Assembly (NCBI GenBank): GCA_961205875.1
Contig: OY540815.1
Span: forward strand, 18,289,638 to 18,353,637
Source of the DNA: Sialis fuliginosa
Lineage: Eukaryota; Arthropoda; Insecta; Megaloptera; Sialidae
Length of the DNA: 64,000 nucleotides
Reading direction: 5' to 3'
Position numbers and translations under genes: made by a program. The notes below the pieces were generated by a model. The model saw nothing but the letters and a program-made list of their open reading frames with translations, was not told the origin of the DNA and ran no database searches. Positions 1 through 9,181 of the stretch are shown piece by piece (the stretch's first letter is position 1; the number at the start of each line of letters is the position of its first letter).

Positions 1-73
1 CATAACTGATGCCACTACCTTATTTAGATTTTGGTAGTAGTTAAACCAAAAGTGGTTTTAAGATAATTGATAC

Positions 74-255
74 CTGTATGTACAACTTGGTGTCTCTTCA
101 TTTCTGATTTATCTCGAAACCTCTTGTCGCAGACAGGACACGGATGTTTTCTCTCGTTCGTATGTGTTTTCATATGTTCCAGTAGATTATTATTCCGAGT
201 AAATGTTTTTTCACACTGAACGCACTTGAATTTACGTACTCCTGCATGACTGATT
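74..255 (-). CDS. Alternative zinc-finger exon M3 of the ZAD gene (cassette 3, terminal exon lies off the left edge)
   Basis: A 182-nt internal exon on the minus strand with acceptor ...ttttcag before 255 and donor CATACAG|GTATCA after 74. It enters in phase 2 and leaves in phase 1. It encodes the tail of a finger begun in the shared exon (I-S-H) and two C2H2 fingers, FKCVQCEKTF...H and HPCPVCDKRF...H, ending V-V-H-T-G. The inter-finger linker is T-N-E-R-K-H-P, not the usual TGEKP type. The length and both phases are identical to exons M1 and M2 further right. No partner terminal exon is visible because the window ends 73 nt downstream; one is predicted just to the left. The reading frame and finger residues are seen; use as an alternative 3' cassette is inferred. 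Confidence 0.85.
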
Positions 256-829
256 CTGAAAATGGATGTATTTTAATCAGTGATGCGTTTCCACATCAAC
301 GAAGATTGTCTATATCTAAATGAATAGAAAAAAATGTTGAATAATGTGATTGTCTGCTCTTTAACTGCAATAGTTGTGACTACTATGATGATTTCTGTTA
401 ATAGATGCTAAATTTCTAGTAAAAATATAATTTTTTTTGGGAGAGCATAATTTTTATCTGTGGATTGCAGATTCTTGCTCATGTATTAGTTTGACAGTAA
501 TTGTAATAGAAGTTAGAGCTTTTTATACAAAAAAATCTCACCCAGGGCTAAAGCTGGCTCTGCTGGTCAGTTTGGAGAAGTTTCACTGTGTATATAATAA
601 TATACTGTTCAAAAGCCAAAGTAACTAATTTTTCTTTTATCAATAAAATAAAATCTTGAAGTTTCATCTGGCTTTTGAATGATTGATAAAGAATAAAAAA
701 GTAATTCCAACATATAAATAAATAAGTGTAACAGTTACAATAATAATAAATCAACTTTATTTAAATCATTGATATAAATACCGTACAACATATTAAATTA
801 TTTATAAAATAGGTATCTTATACATAATT
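256..829. other. Spacer between cassettes 2 and 3 (3' UTR of T2 plus intron)
   Basis: AT-rich and non-coding. The right end, 756-829, is the likely 3' UTR of terminal exon T2. The rest would be intron when cassette 3 is used. Short open frames here show no recognisable protein. Confidence 0.5.
756..761 (-). promoter_or_regulatory. Poly(A) signal AATAAA for cassette 2
   Basis: TTTATT on the plus strand reads AATAAA on the minus strand, about 70 nt downstream of the T2 stop codon (830-832). It gives cassette 2 its own possible 3' end, as an alternative terminal exon needs. Confidence 0.5.
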
Positions 830-1976
830 TTATTGATGCTTTTTCATGTGTGTTCGCAAACTAACTGCGTGTATAAAGCTAGCTCCGCACAGTTCACAGA
901 CTTTTGTTTTTTCACCTGTATGTATTTTCCGATGAACAACAAGTTGGCATTTTCTTGTAAAACATCGCCCGCAAAAGTCACATTTAAAGTTTTTGATACC
1001 TAAAATGTTACATTGATCTTTATTTGTTGAATACTGTACAATATTTTACGTTATACAAAGCTGTAGGAACTTAATTTTTAAATGTATATATCGTTGGCTT
1101 ACAAGCAAAATACATTAAAAACTATACCTGACAGTTTTATAAAAAAAAATGTATTTTGTCTGCTTGAATGTGTTATTTCAGACTTAGTAGAAACCTAGAA
1201 ATATAGATTTTAGTGTTACAGCAAAATTATATGACTTTGTTATTATGACTAAAATCCTATAAGATAGTGCATTTATGTCAGAAATTAAAAAAATCAATAT
1301 AATATAATTTGCTTGTAAATCAATGATTTATAATTTATAAATTTCCTGTAGCTTTGATAATACAATAATCTGAAAAAATGACCTATTTTAGGACTTATAA
1401 ATATCAATGAAGGGATAAAAAATCATTAATTACTTTTAAACTTATGAAATCTTAACTATATCTGAAATTATTAAATTCCAACAAATTTGTATCCCAAATA
1501 ATAATTTAGATATTATTTCAGAGACACAAATATAATAATTAGATATTGGCCTCCGAAACCAAAACAATTATTATTATAGTTTCCTAATTGTTGCCCAAGT
1601 TCTGAGATACAAACTGCAGGTAAAAACAAGTAATAAGTAATAAAAATATACCGAACAACCTTAATTTAAAAGTATCGATTTGACATGATAAAACCATTTT
1701 AAATAGTTTATCTAAATCAAATCTTTAATTAAAAATGTGATGTAAAGTTCTAAAATAGGTCCATATTTTTCGGTATATATTCAAATCACCGTACCAGTAT
1801 GAATCAACGTATGTTCTTTGAGAAGGCCGTTAGAGCTGAACCGTTTCCCACACACAGTGCACTGGTAGTTTTTTTCACCTGTGTGCGACCGCATGTGTGT
1901 CGTTAAGCTACCGGACCGTAGGAACTTGTGTCCGCAAACTGGGCACACGTGTTTCGGGTTTCCATTATGTGAGATT
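830..1976 (-). CDS. Alternative zinc-finger cassette 2 (exons M2 and T2) of the ZAD gene
   Basis: Two exons. M2 is 1795-1976 (182 nt; acceptor tttttttag, donor CATACTG|GTACGG; phase 2 in, phase 1 out). T2 is 830-999 (170 nt; acceptor acattttag; stop TAA at 830-832). M2 begins I-S-H, supplying the last histidine of finger 4 of the shared exon, then carries two fingers, HVCPVCGHKF... and YQCTVCGKRF.... T2 carries FKCDFCGRCF... and VCELCGASF..., ending H-M-K-K-H-Q. The intron between them is 1000-1794 (795 nt). Joined to the shared exons 5195-6179, cassette 2 gives a 423-residue protein with ZAD and eight fingers. Frames, cysteine/histidine spacing and splice sites are all intact, so it is probably functional. 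Confidence 0.85.
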
Positions 1977-3237
1977 CTAAAAAAACACATATATGATTAA
2001 TATATATGTCGTAAACAGTACTTGAAGTGAAGCTACCTTTGTTTTTTAATAAATTTCAAGCCATGTTGCTTCCTCTTTTAAGTCCGTTAGGTAAAAATTA
2101 ACTAAGGTAATATTTATAGTTAATTATCAACACCACTTCAAGCACTGTTTAACAATATTATCTAATTATAAACATATACATATTTCTTATAACAAAAGCC
2201 TCAGTCATGTCTGAGAATAAGAGAGAAGAATATCATTATGTATATTGTGTGGGAATTCTGGAACTATAATCACAGGAATTTTGGAATAGTCTTAAAATGT
2301 TTATTATATAATCTATTTTTACACATCAAAATTTCAAATCATTCCGATGGTTACTTTATTAGTTATAGCTTTTTAAGTACACGAAAAGCAAGTGGACCAC
2401 TTTACTAGATCTAACTTAATCTACAATATTTTGTTGTGTACTAAATATGACTCACATTTGATCATCAATATTAATGTTTGAGTTATAAAAATTTCTGTCA
2501 TAAAATAAAATGTAATACATAGAACTTTGATTGCTTTTAACAAACTTTTTTTTCGAGATATTGACAACGGATACAAAGCATTATTTAGAGCAGTCTATTT
2601 TCTATTAAATCCTAAAATTTCAATTTGAAATTCAATTAGATATATTAAGTGGTTGAACGGAATTCTACTTTTTTGATACCATTTTGTTTGAAATTTTATC
2701 AGCTTTAAGATTTATAAAAACCTTTTTTATCCTAAAATTGATAGTTCCAGTGTGTTTTCCAAATACATAACTGATTTTAGACATATTGTAAGCTCCTAGA
2801 AAGTTATGCACCTCCCTTCAAAGGGGGAAAAGTGATCATTGTGTTCCATACATTGAAATCTATAAACTTGAAAAAATGTACTCTAGCATTTTTTTTAGCT
2901 AAAAAATACACTGAATCATTATGCTATTTTTGTTAGTACTTTCTCAAGTAGGGGGCAAGTTTTCATCTTCATAAAGAAATTAAAATTGTGATATTTTTGA
3001 TAATAATCAGAACTAAAAGAAGTACCAGGATGTGCTATATTTTAAATGTATTGATAATATAGATAAGTAAGAGAGAGATGGACATATTCAAAAACAATAG
3101 AAGGAGTCTGTAAACACATTTTTTTTAGTTTCTTTGTTGTTTAATAGTTCTTACTGTTAAATTATTTATAAATGTATTTCATATAATATAAATCACTGTA
3201 TAATGTATATATTATATATATATTACAAATACTGTAA
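1977..3237. other. Spacer between cassettes 1 and 2
   Basis: AT-rich, with no coding sequence recognised. The part just below 3238 would be the 3' UTR of T1; the remainder is intron for isoforms using cassette 2 or 3. No AATAAA on the minus strand lies close to T1; a weaker TATAAA-like match is present near 3165. Confidence 0.5.
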
Positions 3238-4041
3238 CTACTGGTGCTTTTTCATATGTGTTCGCAAACTGACTGCGTGAATGAATCTTGCAGTGCAGCA
3301 ATGACATTCATGGGGCTTCTCCCCCGTGTGAATTTTCCTGTGCATGGTCAGTTGAAATTTTCGAGTAAAACAACGACCGCAAAATTCGCACTTAAAATTT
3401 TTGATACCTAAAATTTTATATTCGTTAATATTGATATTTTTAACCGGCTAATGTACAAACGCAGTGAGCAAAAAATTGATTCATTTTCTAGCTTTATATT
3501 CCAGTAAAAGGAAGAGATTATTAAATGAGATTAAATTTAAGATTGATTAAAAGTGGCTCTTAAAACGTTTAAATTTCTATAATATTTATTGGAAAACAGT
3601 GAAAGCAATATTAGGTAAACAGGTTGCTAGACTACTTTTCTTGTATCTATGATTTAACAAAAATAATTAAGTAGAGCCGTTTAAAAAAAATTTCTTGGTC
3701 CTTCAGAGAAACAATATTTAAATAGTTGTTAACACACTACTTTACTTAAAGCCATTTAATAATACTTTTTAATTTAAAATAAGTCAATTCAAATATTTTA
3801 TCCTTTTGAAAGTTGTTTAATTTTTTGACCCACTCGGTATATAATATTGAACAACGTACCAGTATGTATGAGCATGTGTTCTTTCAGTAGATAGTTTGTC
3901 CTGAACATTTTATTGCACGCACTGCATTCAAACTTTTTTTCACCGGTATGAATTGTCATGTGTTTATGCAAGGATCCATTTTGACTGAATTTGCGATCAC
4001 ATACAGGACAAACGTGTATTTTTCTTTCTTTATGAGTAATT
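3238..4041 (-). CDS. Alternative zinc-finger cassette 1 (exons M1 and T1) of the ZAD gene
   Basis: Two exons. M1 is 3860-4041 (182 nt; acceptor ttgttatag, donor CATACTG|GTACGT; phase 2 in, phase 1 out). T1 is 3238-3407 (170 nt; acceptor aaattttag; stop TAG at 3238-3240). M1 begins I-T-H, completing finger 4 of the shared exon, then HVCPVCDRKF... and FECSACNKMF.... T1 has FKCEFCGRCF... and HECHCCTARF..., ending H-M-K-K-H-Q as in T2. The intron between them is 452 nt. Exon lengths and phases match cassette 2 exactly. This is the cassette nearest the shared exon; the predicted isoform is 423 residues, like that of cassette 2. Confidence 0.85.
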
Positions 4042-5194
4042 CTATAACAATATAACATGGTTGAAATTTGACGGTAGGGATATCTATTTTAAATGTTTAA
4101 GCTTTTAAATTATTTTATTTGTTTCATTATACTACAATATACAGTTGAGTATTTTTTATCCGGTAGATACGTTCCACACAAAACCGTTTATAAATAAGTC
4201 GCACAAAATAAGACTTAGCTTACATTGTAAAATTTATTAAGGATACATTTCATCATTTTTTTAAAACGCATAAAACCAAAGAAATAAATTAAAAAAATAG
4301 AAATTCTCTTAAAAAAAGGTTAGGTTCAATAATTTCATTTAGCACTGACAACCATTGTTGGTTATCTTTCTCTGGGACAAAGTTACAATATTAAACTACC
4401 ATTTTTGGAAAAATAAACTGTTATGTTATATGTGGAGAAGTGTTTTTAATATTATAAACAAATAGGAACCTGTGTTAAAGCAATATTTGTTGCTAACTGA
4501 TTAGTTACTTTTGCATGTGACTTTCGATAATGAAAAAAACAAATACCTACTCAATTAAACTTCTCAAATGCTCATTGCTTATATGATCATTAATTGTATT
4601 TTATGTGAATGTCAGAATGCCACTCTCTCGTTACAATGGGGAACCCTCGAATTTACTTGAAATATCGCACTGCATAACTTCAAAAATGCATTAAAAAGAT
4701 AAACTTAAAATAATATAAAACTTAAATATTATAAATAGCAAGTCAGCGTATGGCTTACTATTTTTAATTATTTAGCTGTAATTGGCGCTTTCTATGATAG
4801 TATTGCAATCTATTGGTCCGCAAAGAAAACCACCTTGTTGATTATGGTATTGTAATAACATATACCAGCGCGAACAAGTAAATAGTATTTCAGTAAACAG
4901 TTCTGGCTGAACATTTTATCGTAATGCAAGCCAACACCTAAATAGTTGATCTGATTCTGAGTATAAGATAACTTATTCAAGAGATAGGACACAAGATTCT
5001 GCATGTGTAAAGGGGATGAAATAATCACCAGATTCAAATTGTTTTTAGATAACATTTAAAAAAAGTAAATTGTAAAATATATCCAGCAGCATCAGAAATA
5101 CATCTATTGTAGAAATAAAACAGTTACAATCTTTTTAAATTAAGTCTTATGTTGCTGTATGCATTTTACACAAAAAGCAGTCAAATCTACTTAC
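4042..5194. other. Intron between shared exon 2 and cassette 1
   Basis: Non-coding except for the decayed cassette exon at 4866-5026. Sequence around 4510-4690 has a faint resemblance to a terminal (T-type) exon, which would fit a dead partner of that relic, but the match is too weak to annotate. Confidence 0.5.
4866..5026 (-). pseudogene. Decayed zinc-finger cassette exon (relic M0)
   Basis: The minus strand still reads ...LHYDKMFSQNCLLKYYLLVRAG followed by GTATAT, which lines up with ...CNKMFRTNYLLKEHMLIHTG|GTACGT of M1. The donor position is kept, and stretches such as GATAAAATGTTCAG are near-identical to M1. The zinc ligands are lost: the first finger's cysteines and histidines are largely gone, the second finger's cysteines are L and Y, and its final histidine is R. 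The remnant is about 161 nt against 182 in the intact exons, so it carries deletions, and its acceptor AG is not evident. It stays partly open by chance but cannot form fingers. It is read as a dead copy of the cassette unit. Confidence 0.7.
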
Positions 5195-6179
5195 AGATGT
5201 GAGTGCAAATGAGGCCTTTGCGAAAATCGTTTTCCACACTGTTGACATTCAAAGGGTTTTTCTTTAGAGTGAGTGAATAGGTGTCTCTTCAAGTTTTGTG
5301 CATTTGCAAAGTCCTTGCCACAGTGTGGGCACAAGTGGGGTCTTCTCTTCTCTTCTTCAGTGTGTTCATGCTCCATGTGCCATTCCATATTCTCTTTAAT
5401 GTAATAGTTCTTACGACAGTATTTACAGATGAATCTATCCACCATGTCGTGTGCCTCTTTCATGTGAAATCTTAATTCTGCTGTTTGGGTGAATTCAGCA
5501 ACGCATAATTCACATTTTCCTGAATGAAATTTAAAATGGCAGCTGCGTTTTCCCTTTTGCCGTTTTAATCTCTCGATTTTCTTTTTGACTACTTCTGGTA
5601 AATCGGTAGGGGGCAGTTTTTCTGGTTCTGTTGTATCATCATCGTCATTATCGTTATTATCATCACTGATATCTTCTGTTTTGATTTCTTCCGGCTTTGG
5701 TTCAATCGATCGTTTGATTTTAACTCTTTTTGTTTCGTTAATTCTTTTAATAATTTTTTTCACATTATTGCTTAAGTTTGTTGTTTGACGGGGTAATGTA
5801 TGTTTTTCGGTATTCGCGTCATTTTTATTTTCTATACGTTCGCTTGTTATTTGAGAATGATGGCCTAAAAGTACTTGTTCTGATTTTTCACACATCATTT
5901 TGAATTTGTATGAAACGAATAAAGTATTCACACAACGGACACATATTTGTTGAGGGAGAACATCGTCTTGAGAGACCTAAAATATAATGCAAATAAATAA
6001 ATATACCTACTTTTAAGTTTCTTTAAAAAAATAATGCTTACATGTACAGCTGTGCACTCCATTAGCATTTCCGAAACAAGACATAATTTATTAGCGTATT
6101 TTATTTTGTTGTGTAAAGGAACAGTCATTTTTTCGGTTATAGTTTTTAAACACGCCCTACACTTTTTTAATGAATTCAT
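5195..6179 (-). CDS. Shared 5' part of a ZAD C2H2 zinc-finger gene with alternative 3' exons
   Basis: Exon 1 is 6042-6179 (138 nt, 46 codons, start MNSLKKC). Exon 2 is 5195-5976 (782 nt). The intron is only 65 nt (donor CAT|GTAAGC, acceptor attttag). Together they encode a ZAD: CRAC near residue 8, a hydrophobic helix including SEMLMEC, then ICVRC after the intron and a helix ending KMMCEKS. A lysine-rich linker with an acidic run (DDNNDNDDDD) follows. Three complete C2H2 fingers come next (KCELC..., FICKYC..., HLCPHC...), then a fourth, FECQQC..., which is cut by the phase-2 donor CATCT|GTAAGT after its first zinc histidine. The cassette exons supply the missing last histidine. ZAD domains dimerise and such proteins are usually nuclear DNA-binding regulators (family knowledge). 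Target and biological role are unknown. Confidence 0.88.
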
Positions 6180-6255
6180 TTTTAATGATTTATAACAAAA
6201 TTACCTTACTTTAATTATACACAATACACGTATACCCACCAACTAATGTAGGTGT

Positions 6256-6264
6256 CGCCATCTT
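6256..6264 (-). promoter_or_regulatory. Possible YY1/Pho-type promoter motif
   Basis: Read on the minus strand this is AAGATGGCG, about 77 nt upstream of the start codon at 6179. The motif resembles the YY1/Pleiohomeotic core that is frequent near insect and vertebrate transcription starts. A chance match cannot be excluded. Confidence 0.3.
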
Positions 6265-6564
6265 ATTTGGTAAATTTTTTTTGCTTTATGTTCTTTTGAA
6301 TTGAATACTTATTAAAATACTTTATAAAAATATGCTATTGTGTAGAAGTTATATTTAAATCATTAAAGTTCTGATTATCGATTTAGAGTGGAACAAAAAG
6401 GGTGTTTTAAAGTTACATATTTATTTATGTTCTTATAATTCGTGTATTTTTTCCCTCTAGCGACTGATCGTGCTAAACTAAAGTTTAAAATTTCCTGTTA
6501 AAATCAGTATCTTTATTCTGTGGTTAAAATAAAAATCTAACAATTGGATCTTAACATTTTTGTT

Positions 6565-6570
6565 TTTATT
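6565..6570 (-). promoter_or_regulatory. Poly(A) signal AATAAA of the three-exon ZAD gene
   Basis: TTTATT on the plus strand gives AATAAA on the minus strand, about 48 nt beyond the TAA stop at 6618-6620. Position and orientation fit the 3' end of that gene, which then lies close to the promoter of the next ZAD gene at 6179. Confidence 0.5.
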
Positions 6571-6617
6571 CAAGGAAAGACATGCAATACAATTATTTTA
6601 TAAATAAATCAATAATT

Positions 6618-8226
6618 TTAAATCTTATGTTTCTTCATATGTTTCCGCAAGCTGACCGCATGAAGATATTTTGCACCACATATTTCACAAATTTTATTTT
6701 TTTCTCCGGTGTGACCTTTAATGTGAGATATCAAATTCCATTTGCGGGTAAAAGCCTTTCCACATAGCTCACAAGGAAAATCTCTTGCTCCTAAACACAA
6801 GTCAATTTTAAATAATATTCAAAATAGTATCAGATTAAAATCGACTTTTTAAGCCGTAACCAAATTTCAGTTTTTATCTCAGATTTCACTAAATGAATGA
6901 AACTGATTGAGTTTGACTAAGTACATTCAAGTGGGTCAGACACTCAAAATTTAAAAATGTATTATATAATAATCAATAATTATATTATAATTGTATTTTA
7001 AACAATTCAATAATTATAATATAATTGAATTGTTTAAAATACATTTTTGCAGATACAAATTTATTTTCAGGTGGCAAAACTATTCAATTAAACGAAATAT
7101 GTAATAATAAGACTAAAATTATGGCCCACTAACACTCTCAAACTAGCTAAAATTCTAATAATTACCAGTATGTACAGGCATGTGCATTTTAACTTCATGT
7201 CTTGAACTGAATTTCTTCTCGCATACATCACACGCATATCTTTTTTCACCTGTATGCATTCGTAAGTGAAAATGTAGGGCTCCAGATCTAAGAAACATGT
7301 GGCTGCATACTGGACATTTAAATTTGCGTTCTCCACTGTGGCTAAGTAAATGAGATTTCAGTAATTGCTTTTTTTTGAACTTCTTGTCACACAAAGTACA
7401 TTTGAAAGGTTCGTCATTCGAGTGTCCTAACATGTGCTGTTTTAAGTTTGTGGAGTTGACGAATTTTTTACCGCATTGTGTACACAAGTACTGTTTTGAT
7501 TTTTGTTTTGCCGTGTGTCCAAATTCCATGTGTTCCTCTAAATATGTTTCTGTGAAAAATCTTCGTCTGCAATAATTGCAAGGGTATGTGTCTATTAAAT
7601 TGTGAATTTCTTTCATATGAACTTTAAGTTGTATTAAGTTTTCAGAAACCACGTCGCATAATTCACACTTTTCCTGTTTATATATTTTATTTGTAAATGA
7701 TTTTTTTGATATTTTTTCTATGTTTTTTTTTGTCTCTATTATTTTATTCCACCTAATAGGACTTTTAATTTGTTTTTCAGGTTTTTCTTTATTTATAGTA
7801 ACTGTATTGTCAGTTAATTCGACTGATACACATTTTTCTATTACATCATTCTCATCGGAGTAGTTACAGTCATACTTATGATCAGTGGTGTTGATATTTT
7901 GCATTTTTAATATATCGGCTGATTTTTCACACATTTTTCTAAAGTTATATGAAATTGTGAGTGTGTTAACACACTCACTGCATATATGTTTAGGGTACTC
8001 ATCATCTGGTGAAAGCTGTAAGAGTATTTTTGTTTCATAAACATGTACATGATACGTTATATAGAATATAAACACTTACTTGAATAGAACTGCACTCCAT
8101 TAGCATTTCTGATAAAGTGCAATCTTGACTTTGGTTTTGAATAACATTATCCAATGTCATTGTGATTGCTGAATTTGTGTTTAAACAAGTTCTACATTTA
8201 TTACACATTTGATTTTGTTCTTTCAT
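6618..8226 (-). CDS. ZAD C2H2 zinc-finger protein, three exons, eight fingers
   Basis: Exons are 8080-8226 (147 nt), 7166-8015 (850 nt) and 6618-6790 (173 nt). The introns are 64 and 375 nt, with donors CAA|GTAAGT and CATACTG|GTAATT and acceptors ctcttacag and tgtttag. The product is 389 residues, counted from the methionine of MKEQNQMC; an in-frame ATG 42 nt further upstream (8268) is an alternative start. The ZAD has CNKC/CRTC in exon 1 and ICSEC in exon 2, ending KMCEKS as in the neighbour. After a basic linker come eight C2H2 fingers: KCELC, YPCNYC, YLCTQC, FKCTLC, FKCPVC and YACDVC in exon 2, then FPCELC and KICEIC in exon 3. The last finger keeps HAVSLRKHMKKH, as in the neighbour's terminal exons. 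It is a tandem paralogue of the gene at 6179, but its fingers 1-6 lie in one uninterrupted exon and no alternative 3' exons are seen. It is probably a nuclear DNA-binding regulator; target unknown. Confidence 0.9.
6992..7043. repeat. Perfect inverted repeat in the last intron of the three-exon ZAD gene
   Basis: Arms 6992-7011 and 7024-7043 (20 nt each, TGTATTTTAAACAATTCAAT and its exact complement) flank a 12-nt AT loop. It would form a stable hairpin in the pre-mRNA. It may be a tiny foldback element or a chance AT palindrome; the perfect arms favour the first. Confidence 0.7.
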
Positions 8227-9181
8227 TTTGTATTTATTTATCATTAAAGTATGACACAAACAGGACATATAAATGTAAACACTTTTTTGTTAAGGTTGTA
8301 TTACACGAGTTATTTTTATTAGGTTCATGTAAAGCAGCCTTTTTAATCAATAATTGTTACTTTATTATTTCCATTATTATTTATATCTACTTATATCGTT
8401 ATATATTTTTTGTAGCTACTGAAATACAAAATATACAGATTGGTGAAGGAGATGTTCAACACGATATAGCTATTCCAATATACATGATATTTCCTAGATT
8501 ATTTACATGCCCTACGTTAATAACAACTAACTTTAAAGTCGGTAGGTATTTCTTCTTACAAACATTATCATTAATTTTTAATGAAATATCTTATTTTCAG
8601 AATTTGAAGTTAATATTGTCATAATTTTCCAAAATGAACATTTGGTTACTGAAAATTTCCCTGTGATATTAACTAGGTACTAGATTTAGTTTTAGTATAT
8701 TTTTGATATTTTATACATTAAATAATTTAATAAATGATATAGTATAATGTGTATGTGCTTTTTAAATATTTATCCTTATTCAAATTAGCGCTAAAATCGA
8801 AAGAAGATGAAAAAGAAAAGGTATAATTCTGTAGGGATGAACAAAATTTCTGATATCGATTTAAAATTGCAGTTTTAATATTTTAATTTTGTAATTCTTT
8901 GGTTTTGTATGCGTTTTAGGTAGAATAAGTCACAGTTTAAATATATTAGTTGAAAATATATAAATATAAAAATAATCTTAAATTGATTTAAAAAAATCGA
9001 TGTTTTAAAATAACGCATTATTATCATCCCTACTTGCATATAGTTTCACAGTAAACTTCATCGACGAATATTTTTACGGATTTACGATTTACATCATTTA
9101 CATACTATAAAATATGGCCGTAACCTTGTCAAAAATGTTTTGAATTAAGGTGTAAGAACGTGTAAAATATAATTAAATAAA
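8227..9181. other. Divergent spacer between the ZAD gene and the ZRANB2 gene
   Basis: About 950 nt separate the two start codons, which face away from each other, so both promoters and 5' UTRs must lie here. The sequence is AT-rich. An open frame on the plus strand (8166-8624) is dominated by F, I and Y codons and is not thought to be coding. Confidence 0.5.

Noticed and set aside
4500-4690. Dead terminal exon T0 partnering the relic M0
   Set aside because: Only scattered short matches to T1/T2; too weak without a real alignment, so mentioned only as a possibility.
5281-5788. Plus-strand open frames opposite the shared ZAD exon
   Set aside because: They are antisense shadows of the zinc-finger coding exon and have no protein-like features of their own.
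8166-8624. 152-codon plus-strand frame in the divergent spacer
   Set aside because: Dominated by F, I, Y and L codons from AT-rich DNA; overlaps the ZAD exon antisense; no domain or splice context.
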